A DNA stretch of 64,000 bases from Actinostola sp. cb2023 (GCA_033675265.1 JAUJYZ010000290.1:124001-188000); one strand, 5' to 3'; shown: positions 1 to 12,625, counted from the first letter of the stretch. Notes: generated from the sequence alone by a model not told the origin. Numbers and translations: made by a program.

Positions 1-99
1 AATGATATCACAAATCTCAAGTACAAATGCAACGAACTTAGTTCAGTAAAATATCAGCAATATAATCAATTTTTTATTAATGGCTTGGCCTAAACTCAA

Positions 100-437
100 C
101 CAAATTTTTAGGTTTAAAATTTAGAGGCTAAAGCTACAAGCTGGGACGTCCGAACAAATCACTGCCTTGGTAGAATATATTGAAGACAACTGGGTCACAG
201 CACCACCTGTGAACCACAAAACTGGAGTGTTTATGGTCAGTCCATCAGGACCAACAATGACGCATATAGAGAGCTGGCACAACAGCCTCAACTCCGACGT
301 GCGAAAGGAATAGTCCACCTGCCATTCTACATTTTAGTGCGGCTCCTTCATTATGAGGCTGAATTGACGGAAATTCAAGTAAGACTGGTATCGGAAAAGA
401 AATTGAAACGAATACAGAGAAAGAAGTACAGAAATCT
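100..437 (+). pseudogene. MULE-like transposase relic (C-terminal end)
   Basis: Translated on the + strand in two alternating frames, this stretch reads like the C-terminal end of a Mutator-like (MULE/FLYWCH-associated) transposase. One frame gives ALVEYIEDNWVTAP, followed by PTMTHIESWHNSLN. The neighbouring frame gives EAELTEIQVRLVSEKKLKR and then a basic tail. Animal MULE proteins end with a TNNxxEGWHxxLN block followed by an E-A-E-L-x-E-x-Q-V-R-L stretch, and both are recognisable here. At least one frameshift and one stop separate the blocks, and the upstream catalytic domain lies outside the window or is lost. The reading runs directly into a TTTC microsatellite. I am fairly sure it is mobile-element coding debris and less sure of the exact superfamily. 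Confidence 0.45.
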
Positions 438-449
438 TCAGAGACAAGT

Positions 450-659
<210 letters not shown>

Positions 660-842
660 ACTTATTTCTTTATATATATATTTCTTTATTGATAACAAGT
701 TTAATATGCGGGAAAGTTCAACTCAGCTGCATATCAATTGATTAAAAAAGCCTGTTCCAACCTTAATGGCCCTGTTAGGCAGCAGTAATTTTAGGACTTA
801 CTGCAAATATATTCAATTCTATATATTCTCTATATTCTTGAT

Positions 843-893
843 TCCGGGCGAATCGACTCCGGGCGAAACGACCGGCATCGGGCGAAACGACCG
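843..893. repeat. short tandem GGGCGAAACGACC units
   Basis: Three tandem variants of CGGGCGAAACGACCGG occur in about 50 bp of otherwise AT-rich DNA; the first is degenerate (GGGCGAATCGACT). They sit just left of a foldback hairpin and may belong to the same repeat. Confidence 0.7.
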
Positions 894-916
894 CAATAGG
901 AATAAAGGTAAAAAAC

Positions 917-1074
917 GAAGAATAACCAATACGACGTAGAATTATACGGATGTTGCACAATATTTCGACTAGCCATACTAGTCTTCATCAGGTGCATATG
1001 AAGACTAGTATGGCTTGTCGAAATATTGTGCAACATTAATTCCGTATAATTCTACGTCGTATCGGTTATTCTTC
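917..1074. repeat. foldback (hairpin) element with hammerhead-like core
   Basis: An inverted repeat with arms 917-988 and 998-1074 and a 9-nt loop. The arms are near identical, except that the right arm has 5 extra bases (TAATT) at about 1036-1040. Minus-strand bases 991-963 read CTGATGA, then a 6-bp perfect stem (GACTAG/CTAGTC) with a 5-nt loop, then GAAA. That order resembles the hammerhead ribozyme core found in Penelope-like elements and retrozymes, with one extra A after CTGATGA. Confidence 0.75.
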
Positions 1075-1139
1075 ATTTAACCTATTTCTTAATTTGCGAA
1101 CCAGTTAGATCATTGGTGATCCGACGTATACCAGTGGAG

Positions 1140-1731
1140 TGTTGTTCGTGGCCGCTCAATTATAAAAAACGAAAACGGACTTTCTCTTTGTTTCTTCTTT
1201 GTGATAGTTGATATTACTACTTTATATTTATATCAGCAAAATCATCCGATCTGAGCAGATGGTCCGATGCAATGTCCCAATTACTCATGATCCGATCCGT
1301 TTCGATTCGATCCACATTGCATGATCCACGATCCAAGTTTCACGTTTTTGTTATCACGTGACTACGTGTATGTCATTTCGTGCCTCAACGTGAACGTGAA
1401 GCAAAATCTTCCGGGAGAGAAAAATCGGATTTAAATAGACTTTTGTGCCATAGTTTTGTTCCAAATCTCACCTTATATCACTTATTAAGTATTGAGTTTT
1501 AGTTTTACAACCCAAATCCTCCATTTCAAGGGTCTTTCATTGAGTTTTTTTGAGCATTTATCGCGTCGACCGAGAAAGATGGCGTGGCTTGGCGTTGCCT
1601 CTCGACTGTGAAGGTTTTTCGTCGCTTTTTCGAGCTCTTCTCCTAAAGTTAAGCCCAAAATCAAGATGGAATCGAATTGGATATAAGTTTATGTGACAAC
1701 AAGTGAGTTCTGAAAGACTTTGGCCTTCAAA
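1140..1731 (+). promoter_or_regulatory. possible promoter and 5' untranslated exon
   Basis: The stretch is locally richer in CG than its surroundings. It has several CACGTG-like or ACGTGA boxes (about 1340-1400) and an AAAGATGGCG motif (1575-1584), which looks like the YY1-type element often found just downstream of animal transcription starts. Two short upstream reading frames (starting near 1579 and 1664) precede the ATG at 1732, which abuts a GTGAGT donor. I infer a first, mainly untranslated exon of the gene ending at 12625. No TATA box is evident. Confidence 0.35.
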
Positions 1732-4700
1732 ATGGTGAGTATTCACGTGATGTCCGTGAAACGTACTGAAAGTGAAAGCAAAGTGTCGTCACTATCTAAT
1801 ATATCGAACCTTTTCTCAAAGAAACTAAGGCCCTATGGTCGCCAATGTATCTAACATTAATGCTGGGATCATTGTATATCGATTGATTCTAGATATAAGA
1901 TCTAATTTGTTCATTTGGCGTAAGGATTTATTAGATTATGTAGTAGCGAGCGAAACTTCGAGCGACGAGAGCGGGAAACAATAATTTATGCTCGTGACTC
2001 GTCGTTGACCTTCACTTTGGCATCGAGTATTTTGATTCTTTTAAAACATTGACTTCAGTGTAGAACATTCTGAACTGATATCTTAAGTTTTTAGATAATT
2101 ATTTGCGAATCTAAGTGTTTTCCAAAGGTTTTTGTGCGAACCATGTGGTCGGCCTTGTCTTTATGCAAATTTCAAGTATACACTAATCAAGTCATGGACG
2201 TCATTTTCAATAAAACTGATTTATTATGGGTAAATTGGTTTATAATGGTAGTTGAACTGAGTGGAGTGCAATTTGATCCTAAATCATACCTGTGATTACA
2301 AAATTCATGTCATGAGTGCAGTTTGTAATCACAAGTAAAATATACAGTCATTCTCAAAAAGGTTGTCCAGATGAAAAGACTACAATACTACAATAAAGTC
2401 ACGTGATTCATATGTTTCCTCTTGGAATTTCAATTTGAGATGCAAAAGTACAAGGCATTGTGAGAACTGAATGTAATGGCGCTGGTATCAACTCGCAGTT
2501 CCGCGTGCAGAAATTGAAAACATTATGAATCATGTGACTTTATTGTAGTATTGTAGTCTTTTCATCTGGACAACCTTTTTGAGAATGACTGTACTAAAAT
2601 AGTGTGATAACAGACATAAAATGGTGCCAGCAACAGTTATTTTCACACATCTACAAAACAATACTTGTTTCTGATTGGCTGTGAATTTTCTCTTTAATTG
2701 CACAAGTTAGCTTTATTTTATTTTATCAGCAACTCATATTTTTGTAGATGTATTACATTCGTTCTCAGTAACACGCGCAGAAAGGTACATTTGTCTGGGC
2801 GACAAAGTTGACTTTTGGTGGACGTCAATCAAATAGTTTCCATGACAATCACAGCACATTTCCACGTGCACATCCCATTTGACGTAAAATAAAGTTCCCG
2901 ATTGTCCTCAATCACCCGGCGAATGAGTCGAATTTCGTTTGCTAAATAAAGAACAATCAAAGCTGCATGTGGACAGATACACAGAAGCAGTTCACATTTA
3001 GAAAATGGCATTTTCTTTACCTGTAATCGTTCGTGCCTTGGACTTTCGCTGCGGAGGCTCTTTTACGTCGGCTGTGTTTTCGTACCGTACAGTCGAATTA
3101 CTTTATTTATGAATGTTTCGCTCACGCAAAATATATCAGCAATACCTTTTGTAGACATGCCTCTGCTTTAACATTATAACTCTCCATCGAAACGATTTCG
3201 AAAAAGGCTTGAAACTCCCGCTTGAATTACTGACTACTCCTGGAAAATGTGCTTTGATAGACCAAATCGACTAACGCACTGTTTACATTCTTTGACCCAT
3301 TACAAACCTTTTGGGAATACGATTCTTTCTCTGTTGTATTTCGATTTCAGTAGAGCATTGACATGATAATGAAATGGAAATGTTTGGAACAAAAAGCCCT
3401 TATTCCCAAAGGTTTTGAATTACGTTAAAGAATGTAAACATTGCGTTAGCCTATTTTGTCTATTGCCGTGAAAACTGTTTGATTGACGTCCACCAAAAGT
3501 CAACTTTGTCGTCGAGACAAATGTAGCTTTGGGCGCGTGTTACTGAGAACAAGTGTAATGTTGCTAGACAGTTTTGTAAGAGCATAGAGACAATAGTATT
3601 ATGCTCCAAATACTTATTATTATTATTATTATTAAGAAGCTTCGAGTATCTTCACTTTACCATAAGCCGATAAATGACACAAAAAGTTTAAATAAACTCT
3701 TGAAGTTGTATCTAGAAACAACATTCATTCAAAACGTCTTTCCCACCAACTTTCAGTGTTATCAGTTCTAAAGTCACTTTTGGATTATGATTGAAGTTGA
3801 ATATAACACCAGAAGTGGAAGAATGTAACTGAAGAAATAAAGATTGTGTGAGCATTGTGTAATTACAAGTGGACTAATTTCCATCTCGATAACTTCGGAA
3901 TCACAAATATTTTATTTCCAAGTAAGTGAGACCCTAACAGGTCTACAATATGAAACAAGGGTTTAGTAATACTTGAAGCAGCTAAGAAGAGAGCATTTAT
4001 ATCAAGATAACTATAAAGCGGCTGTGAAAAGTTCAAAACAATATACCATAAGTATAAAAACAAGTCCGGTCACCACACTGCATTTCTCTGCCAGGTCAAT
4101 TTCGGTCCCGATTCTCCGATTCTCGGGAACTTACTAACAGCTTTGAATCACTTCAAAGAATACACTTATGACATATTTCATTAGCGAGTTTGATATTCTA
4201 CGTATCTCAAGAAGAGAAAAAAAAAAGAAAAAAAAGAGAATATGTTGTACAAACATCATTTACTTGGTTTCAGTACTCGCATAATATGCGCTCGCAAATT
4301 ACGTGATAAACGCTGTTTATGCGCTCGTTGCCTGCTGTTTACGAGCTCGCGATGCGCTCGCAGAGGGAAGTTACATTTAAGAGGTACTGCAGTTAATAAA
4401 GTCTCTGGACTAGAGAACATTTGTTGAGCGAAAATATCACTATTAATTCGGTTCTAGACTACTAGAAAAATTGTGTTTCAAGCATAATGAACAGAAGGTG
4501 ATAAAAGTTCGCACCTCAGAAATTTATTCACTTGTCGATTTCATAGACGGAGGTCTCACTGGAGAGTTAAGCATAAACATAAAATCCAGGATTTGAGTGA
4601 AGATGATGGGAGATTGAATGTGAGGACTACAGCGTGCACACTGACAAATACTGTTAAAAACGACAGTTGAACGTCCTTTGCGGCAATCTATGACAGCACC

Positions 4701-7700
4701 TGTCATAGATTGCCGTCAAAGTACGTCAACTGCCATTTTGAACATTATTCGTCAGTGTGTAAGCTGTCGTCCTCACATTCAATCTCCCGTCGTCCTCACT
4801 CCTGTCAAACCCGTATATATCAACTGTATCTGGATGTGGCCTGAGTAGATGGGGGTCAGTACCTGAATCAATATCTGGATACATGTGGATGGGCTAATAC
4901 AATTGCAATACACTACATGTGGACGTGAAATTTTTAAACAACATCGAAAAAGTTGCGGATTCAAAAATATCTGGATACATGTGGACAGGGCCTCAAATTG
5001 TCAGAAAAGGAAATACAAACAAAACAACTCCATTCAAAAGGTTGCAAAACAGCTACATAGAAATCTGTTTCTAATATGACATAGCCAAAAAAGAATAGAA
5101 GCTAATTCAGGCATCAAAGAAACCAACCCAAGATGGAGAGAGCTGAAGAGGCAAGAAATATGTGCCTTTGGCAACATTGGACGAGGTGGCCCATTCTATG
5201 CTACCTAAACTAAAGAGTTTATAAAAAACCTTCACACTTCAAGTTCTGAGACTCTTAAAAACCCGATGGTTTGGAGGCAATGTTGGTTAAAAGTAGGGTC
5301 ATGCACTTTTGATACATCCTGTTGTGTCATCAAAAGTAACACCATTTCCTTGATTTGAAAGAAACAAGAAACAAGAACCAAGGACCAAAACCTTCAAAAT
5401 CCTATATATCCTGTTCCTTTGATGACGAAGTTTGTCTTGCTAAAGGTGACAATCCTTTTCTAAAATAAAACTAAAAACTGGTGCTTTTGTTCCATGTTTG
5501 GAAGCCATGAAGTCATGAATAAGTCATTATCATGGTAATCTGTTTGCAGAACCGATGAAAAAAGATTCACACCGACAATGTTTTCATTGTTTAAAGATTC
5601 AATGACAACTGTTATTTTTCAGTAACTAACCCTAAATTTCCATCTTTGCCCGATAACTGGTGCAAAAGTTGTGTTGATCAGTCTAGGATAAGTCTATCAA
5701 TTCGCCAAATGAAAAGTGGAAGTGTGGTCAGTAAAAACTACTTTGAGTCTCCTTAAATTGAAGCATATTTTTCATAAATATAAACAAAGTAAATGGTAGA
5801 TGGGCAAAATGAAACAAATGATGGGCAAACTATCTACTGGGCAGTCCATAGTAATTCTTCTGTCTTGGTTTATACCACTTGAAAATGTAATCTTCAAAAT
5901 CTGTATTTTCATGGATAAGATTACATAGCATGTCCCTTCCTTCCATTTCAAGCAAACAAGTCTGTGTCAATCTTGACCGCTATATTGTTTGTTTGTTCAC
6001 TGCATAATACATTTTACAACTACTCCATTATCTCCAACCAAAGGAACCTACTATGCACAGGGATTAATTTCAAATTCCCTTTACATTTTCACTGTACAGC
6101 AGCAAATGCATGCAATACACTAAAATTATACAGTTTTCAGCTGTTGAGATACACACATCCATGGGATTTTGTAATCTTATGAAGATGTTGATTGTTGTTG
6201 ATGACTGGTTGTTGAAAAATGTTCCTTTTTCTTTTTACTGAATTTTATATTTCATTGTCTGAAGAGAGTGAACCAAAACTGCTGTCCACAGGTCATATAT
6301 TGATATGCTTGTCTTCTGTACTTGACACATCCAGTGGGAATGGTTCCATTCCCAATGAATCTAGCTTTCTGTGTCTTGGTAACTATTTTCCCTGTAACTT
6401 TTAATTTTTTCCTGTTCTCCTTATACTGGCTTCCTGTGTTGTCCTTCCATAATCTATTGTGTGTATCAAGTGCTTCACGAAACTAAAACATGATTTCCAG
6501 TCAAATACAGTTAGGAATCCATGCTACAATTTACTATTGAAGGTAAATTTACTATAACATTTCAGATATCTTAATTTTCTTCTTTATCATTGATGTTTCT
6601 TATAAGCTTGTTTCTTGCATCAAGTACCATCCTTAAGGCACCTTCAGCCCTACTCAGCTCACTTTGTTGTCTTTGCAGAGCTTTCTCTAACTGATCGGCT
6701 TTGTCACTAGCAATTTTACACTGAGTACTGTCATAAGCCTCGAAGAGTTCTAACCTTGCATATTCTGTTGATAGTGTTCATTGGTATCTGCACTTGCCTT
6801 ACAATTATGGACTGGCACTTTCAAATTTTGCACCTTGAGTATTGGTTAATTGTTTTCTTTGCAGCAATTTCATCTCTCTTTTATGTGTTTTATTTATTTT
6901 TACTGTTTACTATACGCCATTTTTCAAAGCATCCGTTTTTACTTGATGAATAAGTGATCAGCATCCTTGTACTACTCCTTAAAGTGCAAAGGAAATGAAG
7001 AATTTCATTGCATTTTATAGTATAGATTATTCAAAGAAATAATGTTATCATCAATATATTTTTGTAAAAATGATTGTTTTCTAAGATATTCAAGAAAAAC
7101 ATGTTGCATAGTGTGACATCACAAGGTTTGTAAAGTACTTTGTTTCACTCAAATCCTCTAAATTTATTTTGACTTTTGCACTGGAAAAAGAAAAGGATAT
7201 CAAACAATTTTAAGCTTTTTTGCAGGCATAAGATGTGCACTTTTACTCGGCTAAAAGTTGTTTGATCTTTTCTTTTTCCAGTGTAAAAGTCAAAATACAT
7301 TTACAGGATTTGAGTGCAACAAAGTACTTTACAAACCTTGTGATGTCACACTATGCAACATGTTTTTCTTGAATATCTTAGAAAGCAGCCATTTTACAAA
7401 TTTAAAATATCTTGATGATAACATTATTTATTTGAATAATCTATAATATAAAATGCAATGAAGTATTTAATTTCCCTTGCACTTTTTATCATTTTTACCT
7501 ATCGTAAACTGATATGTGTTTTCATAAGAGCAATAGTCATCCACTTAGATGTTAGAGATAGTTGTGCTTTCAGTGCTTCTCTCATTTCCTGTTTCTTTTA
7601 TAAAGAAGCACAAATCAAGCTATTTTCAATATATTGTTATGGAAAGTTTTTTCAGATAATGTCAACTGTATATATTATTGTTTCTCTGTAGGCCACTTTC

Positions 7701-10700
7701 CTTTGTTTCAAACTAAATTTCCTTCTTGATTTGATTTTAGTCACTCTCTGCATCTATTAGCAAGGAAATATTCTTCAATATTTGCTTATCCAAATGATTT
7801 TGATTCATCTTAAAAAAAGAGTTTGATTCACCTTTCTGTGGCAAAGCAGGCCAACAATTTGAAATCAATGAATCAGTTGCTGGTCACCAGGCCCTCACAT
7901 TTGATCTCATAATTCTCAAAGGTTTTTCGGTATACCAGGTTATATGGTTATGTGGATTTAATTTGTTTCAATTATTATATAACTTATTATTATTATCACA
8001 GTTTTTTTGTTTGTCTTGCGATCAAACATTGAGTCAACGTTTCTTCTTGAAATGATCGAAGGAGATGTAAACAGGTAAAACATGACTTACAACAAGACCG
8101 TTTCTTGTTTTGTGACATTTTTTGACTGTTTAAATCTCCCTCAAACATTTGAAGAGGGAATGTTGACTCAAACACATTTGTTTGTGATCACGTGGTACAA
8201 ATTGTCTCGCCGCCATTCAAATCCCTGTTGATCAATTTACCACTATTGATTTGCATAGTATTGTATGACTTTGTTTGCCCCCTGGCATACCCAGAAAGCT
8301 TTGCTATTTATGGGATAAAATGAGGGAGCCTGGTGATCGGCAACTCATGCATTCTGTTGGTAGTTTTAATGTTAGTATAATGGACTGTTATAGTCCTCCA
8401 AAGAATACAAATTAGTTATTAGTATGTTGCATCTCAAACTGTGTTTAAAATGGCCTTCAGTCTGCACTCCTCACAAACAAGCAAACAACTTGAACACTCC
8501 TTAGCGTGTATTATGAATATGATTATTATATCTATTTTGAATACTGTAGACATTTTAGGTTTAGCATTAATCAAAAAGAGTGAAGATGGTAAAAGTGTGA
8601 TACAAATTTCAAACCAATATAAAAGTTCTCTATCTACAAATCTTACAGGGTAAAACAAGTAACAGACATAGTCCTAGAAAGGGAGAAGCAAACTGCTCTC
8701 CAATTCTGAAAGTCTCCAACTCCTCCAAATCTATCAACAAATCATGTCCAAGTAAGTACACAGTGATTTAAAAATATAGTGTGTATACTTCCTTCAATGT
8801 TCCACACATCTTTTCTCATTAATTAGGGCTCCCATTGATAGCAGTACGTTTTGTTACTGAAGGGAATACCCTGTTTAAATAAAGGTTTTCATTCATTCAT
8901 TCATTATATAGTTCAGTTGATTTTATTTCTCTGTATTCATACGTAATCATTGATTTTCAGATCTGCTTAACCTTCCGTGTGTCAGTGTCCATATCACGTC
9001 CCTGACTCCTTCCCAACTGCAGCCAATTGCATTGGGACAATATTACAATTTGATTAGAAAACCATCCATTGTGAATGAAGATGGCAATAGATCACCCCAG
9101 GTTGAAAATCCTGAAAGAAAATACAACTTGAAGACCACAAGAAATTCTGATGTGCTCTCCTCTATCAGAAGGAATCAACTTCAACTCCCTCCCATAAACT
9201 GTGATGATTATTTCTGTAGCAGTATACAACGACGTCCTACCAGCCCTACTAATGCGAAACCACTATATATATGTACACCCGAGTCACCTGTTTCACTTGA
9301 TGACAGTTTGCAAGACAAGCTGTCTTGTAGGAATCTCGATAACGAAGACGATTCTATACCAACACCAACAACATCTCACAAAGAGGTTTGTAAAGAGTTC
9401 AATCGTTGAAGAAACAATTTTTCTTACCTTACTAATTCTTACTTTTGTTTAAAGGATACCAAGACAATGTGCAAGGACTTTGTTTCCCCAAAAGATTTGA
9501 ACACAGACAGAGGATGTCTGAAAAATATGAGAGTACCAATCCAACCAATCGACAATTCAGTCAAAACAATTTTTCTGAATGATACTCCACAGAAGCATCC
9601 AAACAATGTGGAAACATCCTCTAAAAAGCAACAAATTGCCCAAGAAGATAAAGAAACATTTGTTAGTGAAGCCCCAAGAAACAAAACTAATATTGATCAT
9701 TCTAAATTCAAGAATTTAGAAACCCAAGAAGAAACTATACACAAAGTTCAAGCAGACTATTTATTATTTGGAGCATCAGATAAAGTATGTGGTAGAATTT
9801 CAGTCCATAATAAATGGCTAAAGTCTGTAAATCTTGAAATATCACCATTGATCAAAAAACAGTCACAGTTATTGGCCAACCAGGAAATGCAACCTAGATG
9901 TATTGAAAGAAATTCTGAAGCATGTGAAAGTGGAATACATATTGCAACATCTAGTATTTCTAAGGTCAGACATAATCTACTAACTATGGAAGACCAGCAA
10001 TTACATCAGAATGAAGAACAATGCTGTTTTATTAAAGAGCATGAAGCGAATAATGCTGAACTGCTTTCCTGCACAAATTCCACAGAATGTGATAGGGAAG
10101 ACCAAAATCATCAGTTACCAGAAACGTTTCAATCCACAAATAATAATGAACACTGTGCTGAGGATGGAGATATTACTATGCGAAGTAAGAAAATAACTTT
10201 GGACTGTAACACCAGAGCTAATCAAATAACTAGCAGTGGAAAGTGGCTAAGGTGTGAAATTGAAATTGAGAAGTCACCACTGACCAAGTATTATCATGAA
10301 GGAATCTCGGCTAAACCAGAAATCCCAGCTCCTTATAGTGAACATTCTGATTCATCATGGCAAGATAACTGTCCTTGTGAAAAAGAGGATGACCTTCTTA
10401 CACCTACTGTGACTAAAACTGGGTCAACAGGAAATCGTTCTTCCCAAAATGTGAGCAACAAAGCACAGGACGCAATTGGTAAAGGAACAATGCAAAGACA
10501 GGATCAACAAGAGCACATCGAATCATTTACCATAAATGAAGTTGTTTCAACAGAAAATGGTTATTTTAAAAGCCCACCTAACAAGAGATTAAGAACGTTT
10601 TCTGCAAGTAAAGGAGCAGAACATGACAGCAGCAAGGCAACACCTAACTATCACTGCCAACAAGAAAATGTTGATTTATTAATGTTGACTGAAATCAAGT

Positions 10701-12625
10701 CAAGTGAACCTACACCAAGCTATTTAAAAAAAAGAAAAAGAACATTCTCATTAAACAAAGAAACAAACAATGAAACAAGTGAAGAAACACAAGAAAAGCA
10801 ACACCAAGGTAACTCGGAGTCGGTAATGGTAACTGGGATACATGAAAAGCAACATCAACATGAAAACTCTGAGTCATTAGTGGAGACTGGAAATGTATCA
10901 ACAAATGGTGACTCAATCTTATTAATCAAGGAAACAGGGCATAACAGCAAAGACAATCAGAACAAAGAAAATAAGAACCAACAAGAAAATGTTGAATTAC
11001 TGATGTCAACTGAATTGATGTCAACAGGAAGTGGTCATTCAGAAAGTCCAATTATAAAAAGATTGAGAACTGTCTCAATGAGCAAACTCGACCAACAAAA
11101 GTCAGGAAGTGGTCATTCAGCAAGTCCAATTATTAAAAGATCAAGAACAGTCTCAATGAGCAAACTCGACCAACAAAACTTAGGAAGTGGTCGTTCAGAA
11201 AGCCCAATCAAAAAAAGATTGAGAACGGTTTCCTTGAGCAAACTAGAATCATCACTTGAGCTTTCAGTTGTGTGTGAGCGACTGCCACATGTTCTGTATT
11301 CCAACAATGATCACTCATCTAAGTATCCCTTTTGTGAAAATGGAGTATCATGCAATGACTCATTCTCATCAATCAAGGAAACAAAGCGTAATGGCAGCAA
11401 AGAAAATGTTGAAAGTGGTCTCTCAAAAAGTCCAATTAAACAGAGAGTGAGAACCATCTCAACGAGCAAAGAAACAGAGTATGAGAATCACAAACAATCA
11501 CAAGAGAAAAAGGGCCACATAACCTCCCAATCATTATTGGAGATTTCAGTTGTGTGCGAGGAACTGCCACATGTTATGCATTTGCACAATGATCATTTAT
11601 CTTACTACTCCTTTTCTGACAATGCGAACACTGATGTTATTAAAACTTCACAGGATAGCATTCCTGAAAATGAACATACTGTTAACTCTGTAACTTCAGA
11701 TAAACTACCTAATCTTCATGAACATGACCAAGAGATTGATCATGATGATGGCCAAGAAGAGGACAGAGACTCAACAGATAGATCTCAACTCATTTCTAGC
11801 AATTCTAGGACACCTAACCTTTATAACATTAGTGAAGATACTACAACTATTCTAGAAGACAAAGGTTCAGTGACATCCCCTGAGAACAGTGTTGACAGTT
11901 CTGACTGGCTGATGTGTGATAGAAGTACTGATTCCATTCCTGATGAGAATGATTTTGATGCTTATTCTTGTGCTGGCAAAGAGAAGGTGTCTCCTTCAGT
12001 TGTACTCCATGATCATTCTTATTGTTTCACTCCAGTTCACTGCTCACACCAAAGTACCAATAGGGATGGAATGCATGGAAATGATTCTATACATTTATTG
12101 GATGGAAGTGTTTCTTTAATTCCATGCAGCCCCAAGACCCCAACAAGAACACATCAACAAGCAAATAATGTTTTCACCTTTGAAAAGCAAAATACGAAAA
12201 GAAGACACCTCTCAAATCGATATCAATCACCAGTTCCTCTTAAAGAGCTTGTTGTCAAGTGTGAACGTCTTATTACTGATAACCTAAATATCCTGAAAAT
12301 ACCGGAAAATTTTGTCATGAAACCAGTAAAACGGAAGTCCATTCAGAAGTCCAAGAAAAAAGGAATCAAACGTGGTACAAAAAGGAAGACACAAGAACAC
12401 ATAAAAAGAGCCGCAAAGCGTTTTAAATCAAAAGTGCCAAAGGTTCCTTTGCATTACATATCATTCAAACCCAATGATATAAGAACTATCAAGCATATGA
12501 ATATGAGGTACCGGGTTGCATTCTCCTTGTTTCCAGAGAAGTATTCAGGTGCTTTGGATAAGATTAACCAAAGACTTACTAATCAGAATGCGTTTTGGAA
12601 AACGTTAAATTCACTAGAAACTTAA
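1732..12625 (+). CDS. long Ser/Glu/Asn-rich nuclear-type protein with repeated SP-KR-RTxS motifs
   Basis: The coding exons are 8649-8751, 8961-9385 and 9455-12625. All junctions are GT-AG and in phase (donors GTAAGT at 8752 and GTTTGT at 9386; acceptors ACAG, TTCAG and AAAG). The first of them opens in phase 0 with GGT AAA ACA, so it can be preceded directly by an upstream ATG. The best candidate is ATG 1732-1734, immediately followed by GTGAGT, giving a start MGKTSN and about 1,233 residues. Most of the protein is low-complexity and acidic. Six copies of a motif near SPxxKRxRTxSxSK occur between about 10566 and 11470, three of them nearly tandem at 11035-11240. A VVCE(R/E)LPHV block recurs twice (about 11260 and 11550). 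The last 150 residues are very basic (KRKSIQKSKKKGIKRGTKRK) and then contain YRVAFSLFP, a candidate RVxF site for protein phosphatase 1. I do not recognise the family. A nuclear, cell-cycle or chromatin scaffold is plausible but inferred. The upstream exon is the least certain part. Confidence 0.72.
2248..2335. repeat. half copy of the GAACTGAGTGGAGTGCAAT hairpin family
   Basis: Contains GAACTGAGTGGAGTGCAAT followed by an AAATCATACCTGTGATTAC-like stretch and a complementary GTAATCAC further on. It matches one arm of the perfect hairpin at 38245-38396, so it is a degraded copy of that MITE. Confidence 0.65.
2345..2591. mobile_element. Tc1/mariner-type MITE with about 67-bp terminal inverted repeats
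   Basis: Ends CAGTCATTCTCAAAAAGG and its reverse complement, flanked on both sides by TA (2343-2344 and 2592-2593). The inverted repeats run about 67 bp with few mismatches; the centre (about 110 bp) has no reading frame. CAGT ends and a TA target duplication are the signature of Tc1/mariner. It lies in the first intron of the host gene. Confidence 0.85.
2761..3550. repeat. large foldback element, one arm interrupted
   Basis: The right arm (about 3385-3550) is complementary to two separate left pieces: 2761-2846 (from GTTCTCAGTAACACGCGC) and 3255-3323 (from AGACCAAATCGACTAACGCA). About 400 bp at 2847-3254 therefore interrupts the left arm. The insert includes a 60-codon minus-strand frame (3011-2829) that I do not recognise and treat as non-coding. 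Confidence 0.7.
3551..4586. other. intron/intergenic sequence without recognisable genes
   Basis: AT-rich, with a short (ATT)n run at 3612-3634, a purine tract at 4210-4232 and a stretch of spaced GCGCTCG words at 4280-4360. No coding pattern seen. Confidence 0.6.
4587..4804. repeat. foldback MITE, near-perfect arms
   Basis: The arms 4587-4694 and 4696-4804 are reverse complements with scattered mismatches and almost no loop. The centre reads CTATGACAGCACCTGTCATAG. No target duplication is obvious. Confidence 0.82.
4830..4992. repeat. degraded element with ATCTGGATACATGTGGA ends (hAT-like)
   Basis: The word ATCTGGATACATGTGGA occurs at about 4871 and 4968, and the right side ends in ACAGGGCCT. 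Such GGCCCTGTCCACATG ends resemble hAT-type MITEs. The assignment is tentative. Confidence 0.35.
4993..6570. other. no recognisable gene
   Basis: AT-rich sequence. Several minus-strand stretches at 6280-6400 stay open (for example LDSLGMEPFPLDVSSTED, then IN and a stop) and could be a small exon, but splice sites are ambiguous. Nothing else seen. Confidence 0.5.
6571..6764 (-). CDS. possible 3' exon of a coiled-coil protein
   Basis: The minus strand stays open for about 64 codons from a possible acceptor (ATCAACAG ending at 6765) to a TAA stop at 6573-6571. The peptide contains KADQLEKALQRQQSELSRAE, with heptad-like spacing of leucines and strong helix-forming composition. That is unlike the random translations around it. 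No start codon or upstream exon was identified, so it may be the last exon of an antisense gene inside the first intron of the long plus-strand gene, or the remnant of one. I do not recognise the family. Confidence 0.4.
6981..7485. repeat. 505-bp foldback element
   Basis: The left arm (6981-7225) and right arm (7250-7485) are reverse complements with modest divergence. Both carry, for example, AAGATATTCAAGAAAAACATG and its complement. The loop is about 25 bp. It probably arose as a MITE and lies in the first intron of the host gene. Confidence 0.85.
7486..8648. other. rest of intron 1, with a short dispersed repeat
   Basis: No coding pattern. Bases 8279-8350 (CCTGGCATACCCAGAAAG ... GGCAACTCAT) recur at 13271-13352, and the first part recurs inverted at about 13078-13098. 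Confidence 0.55.
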
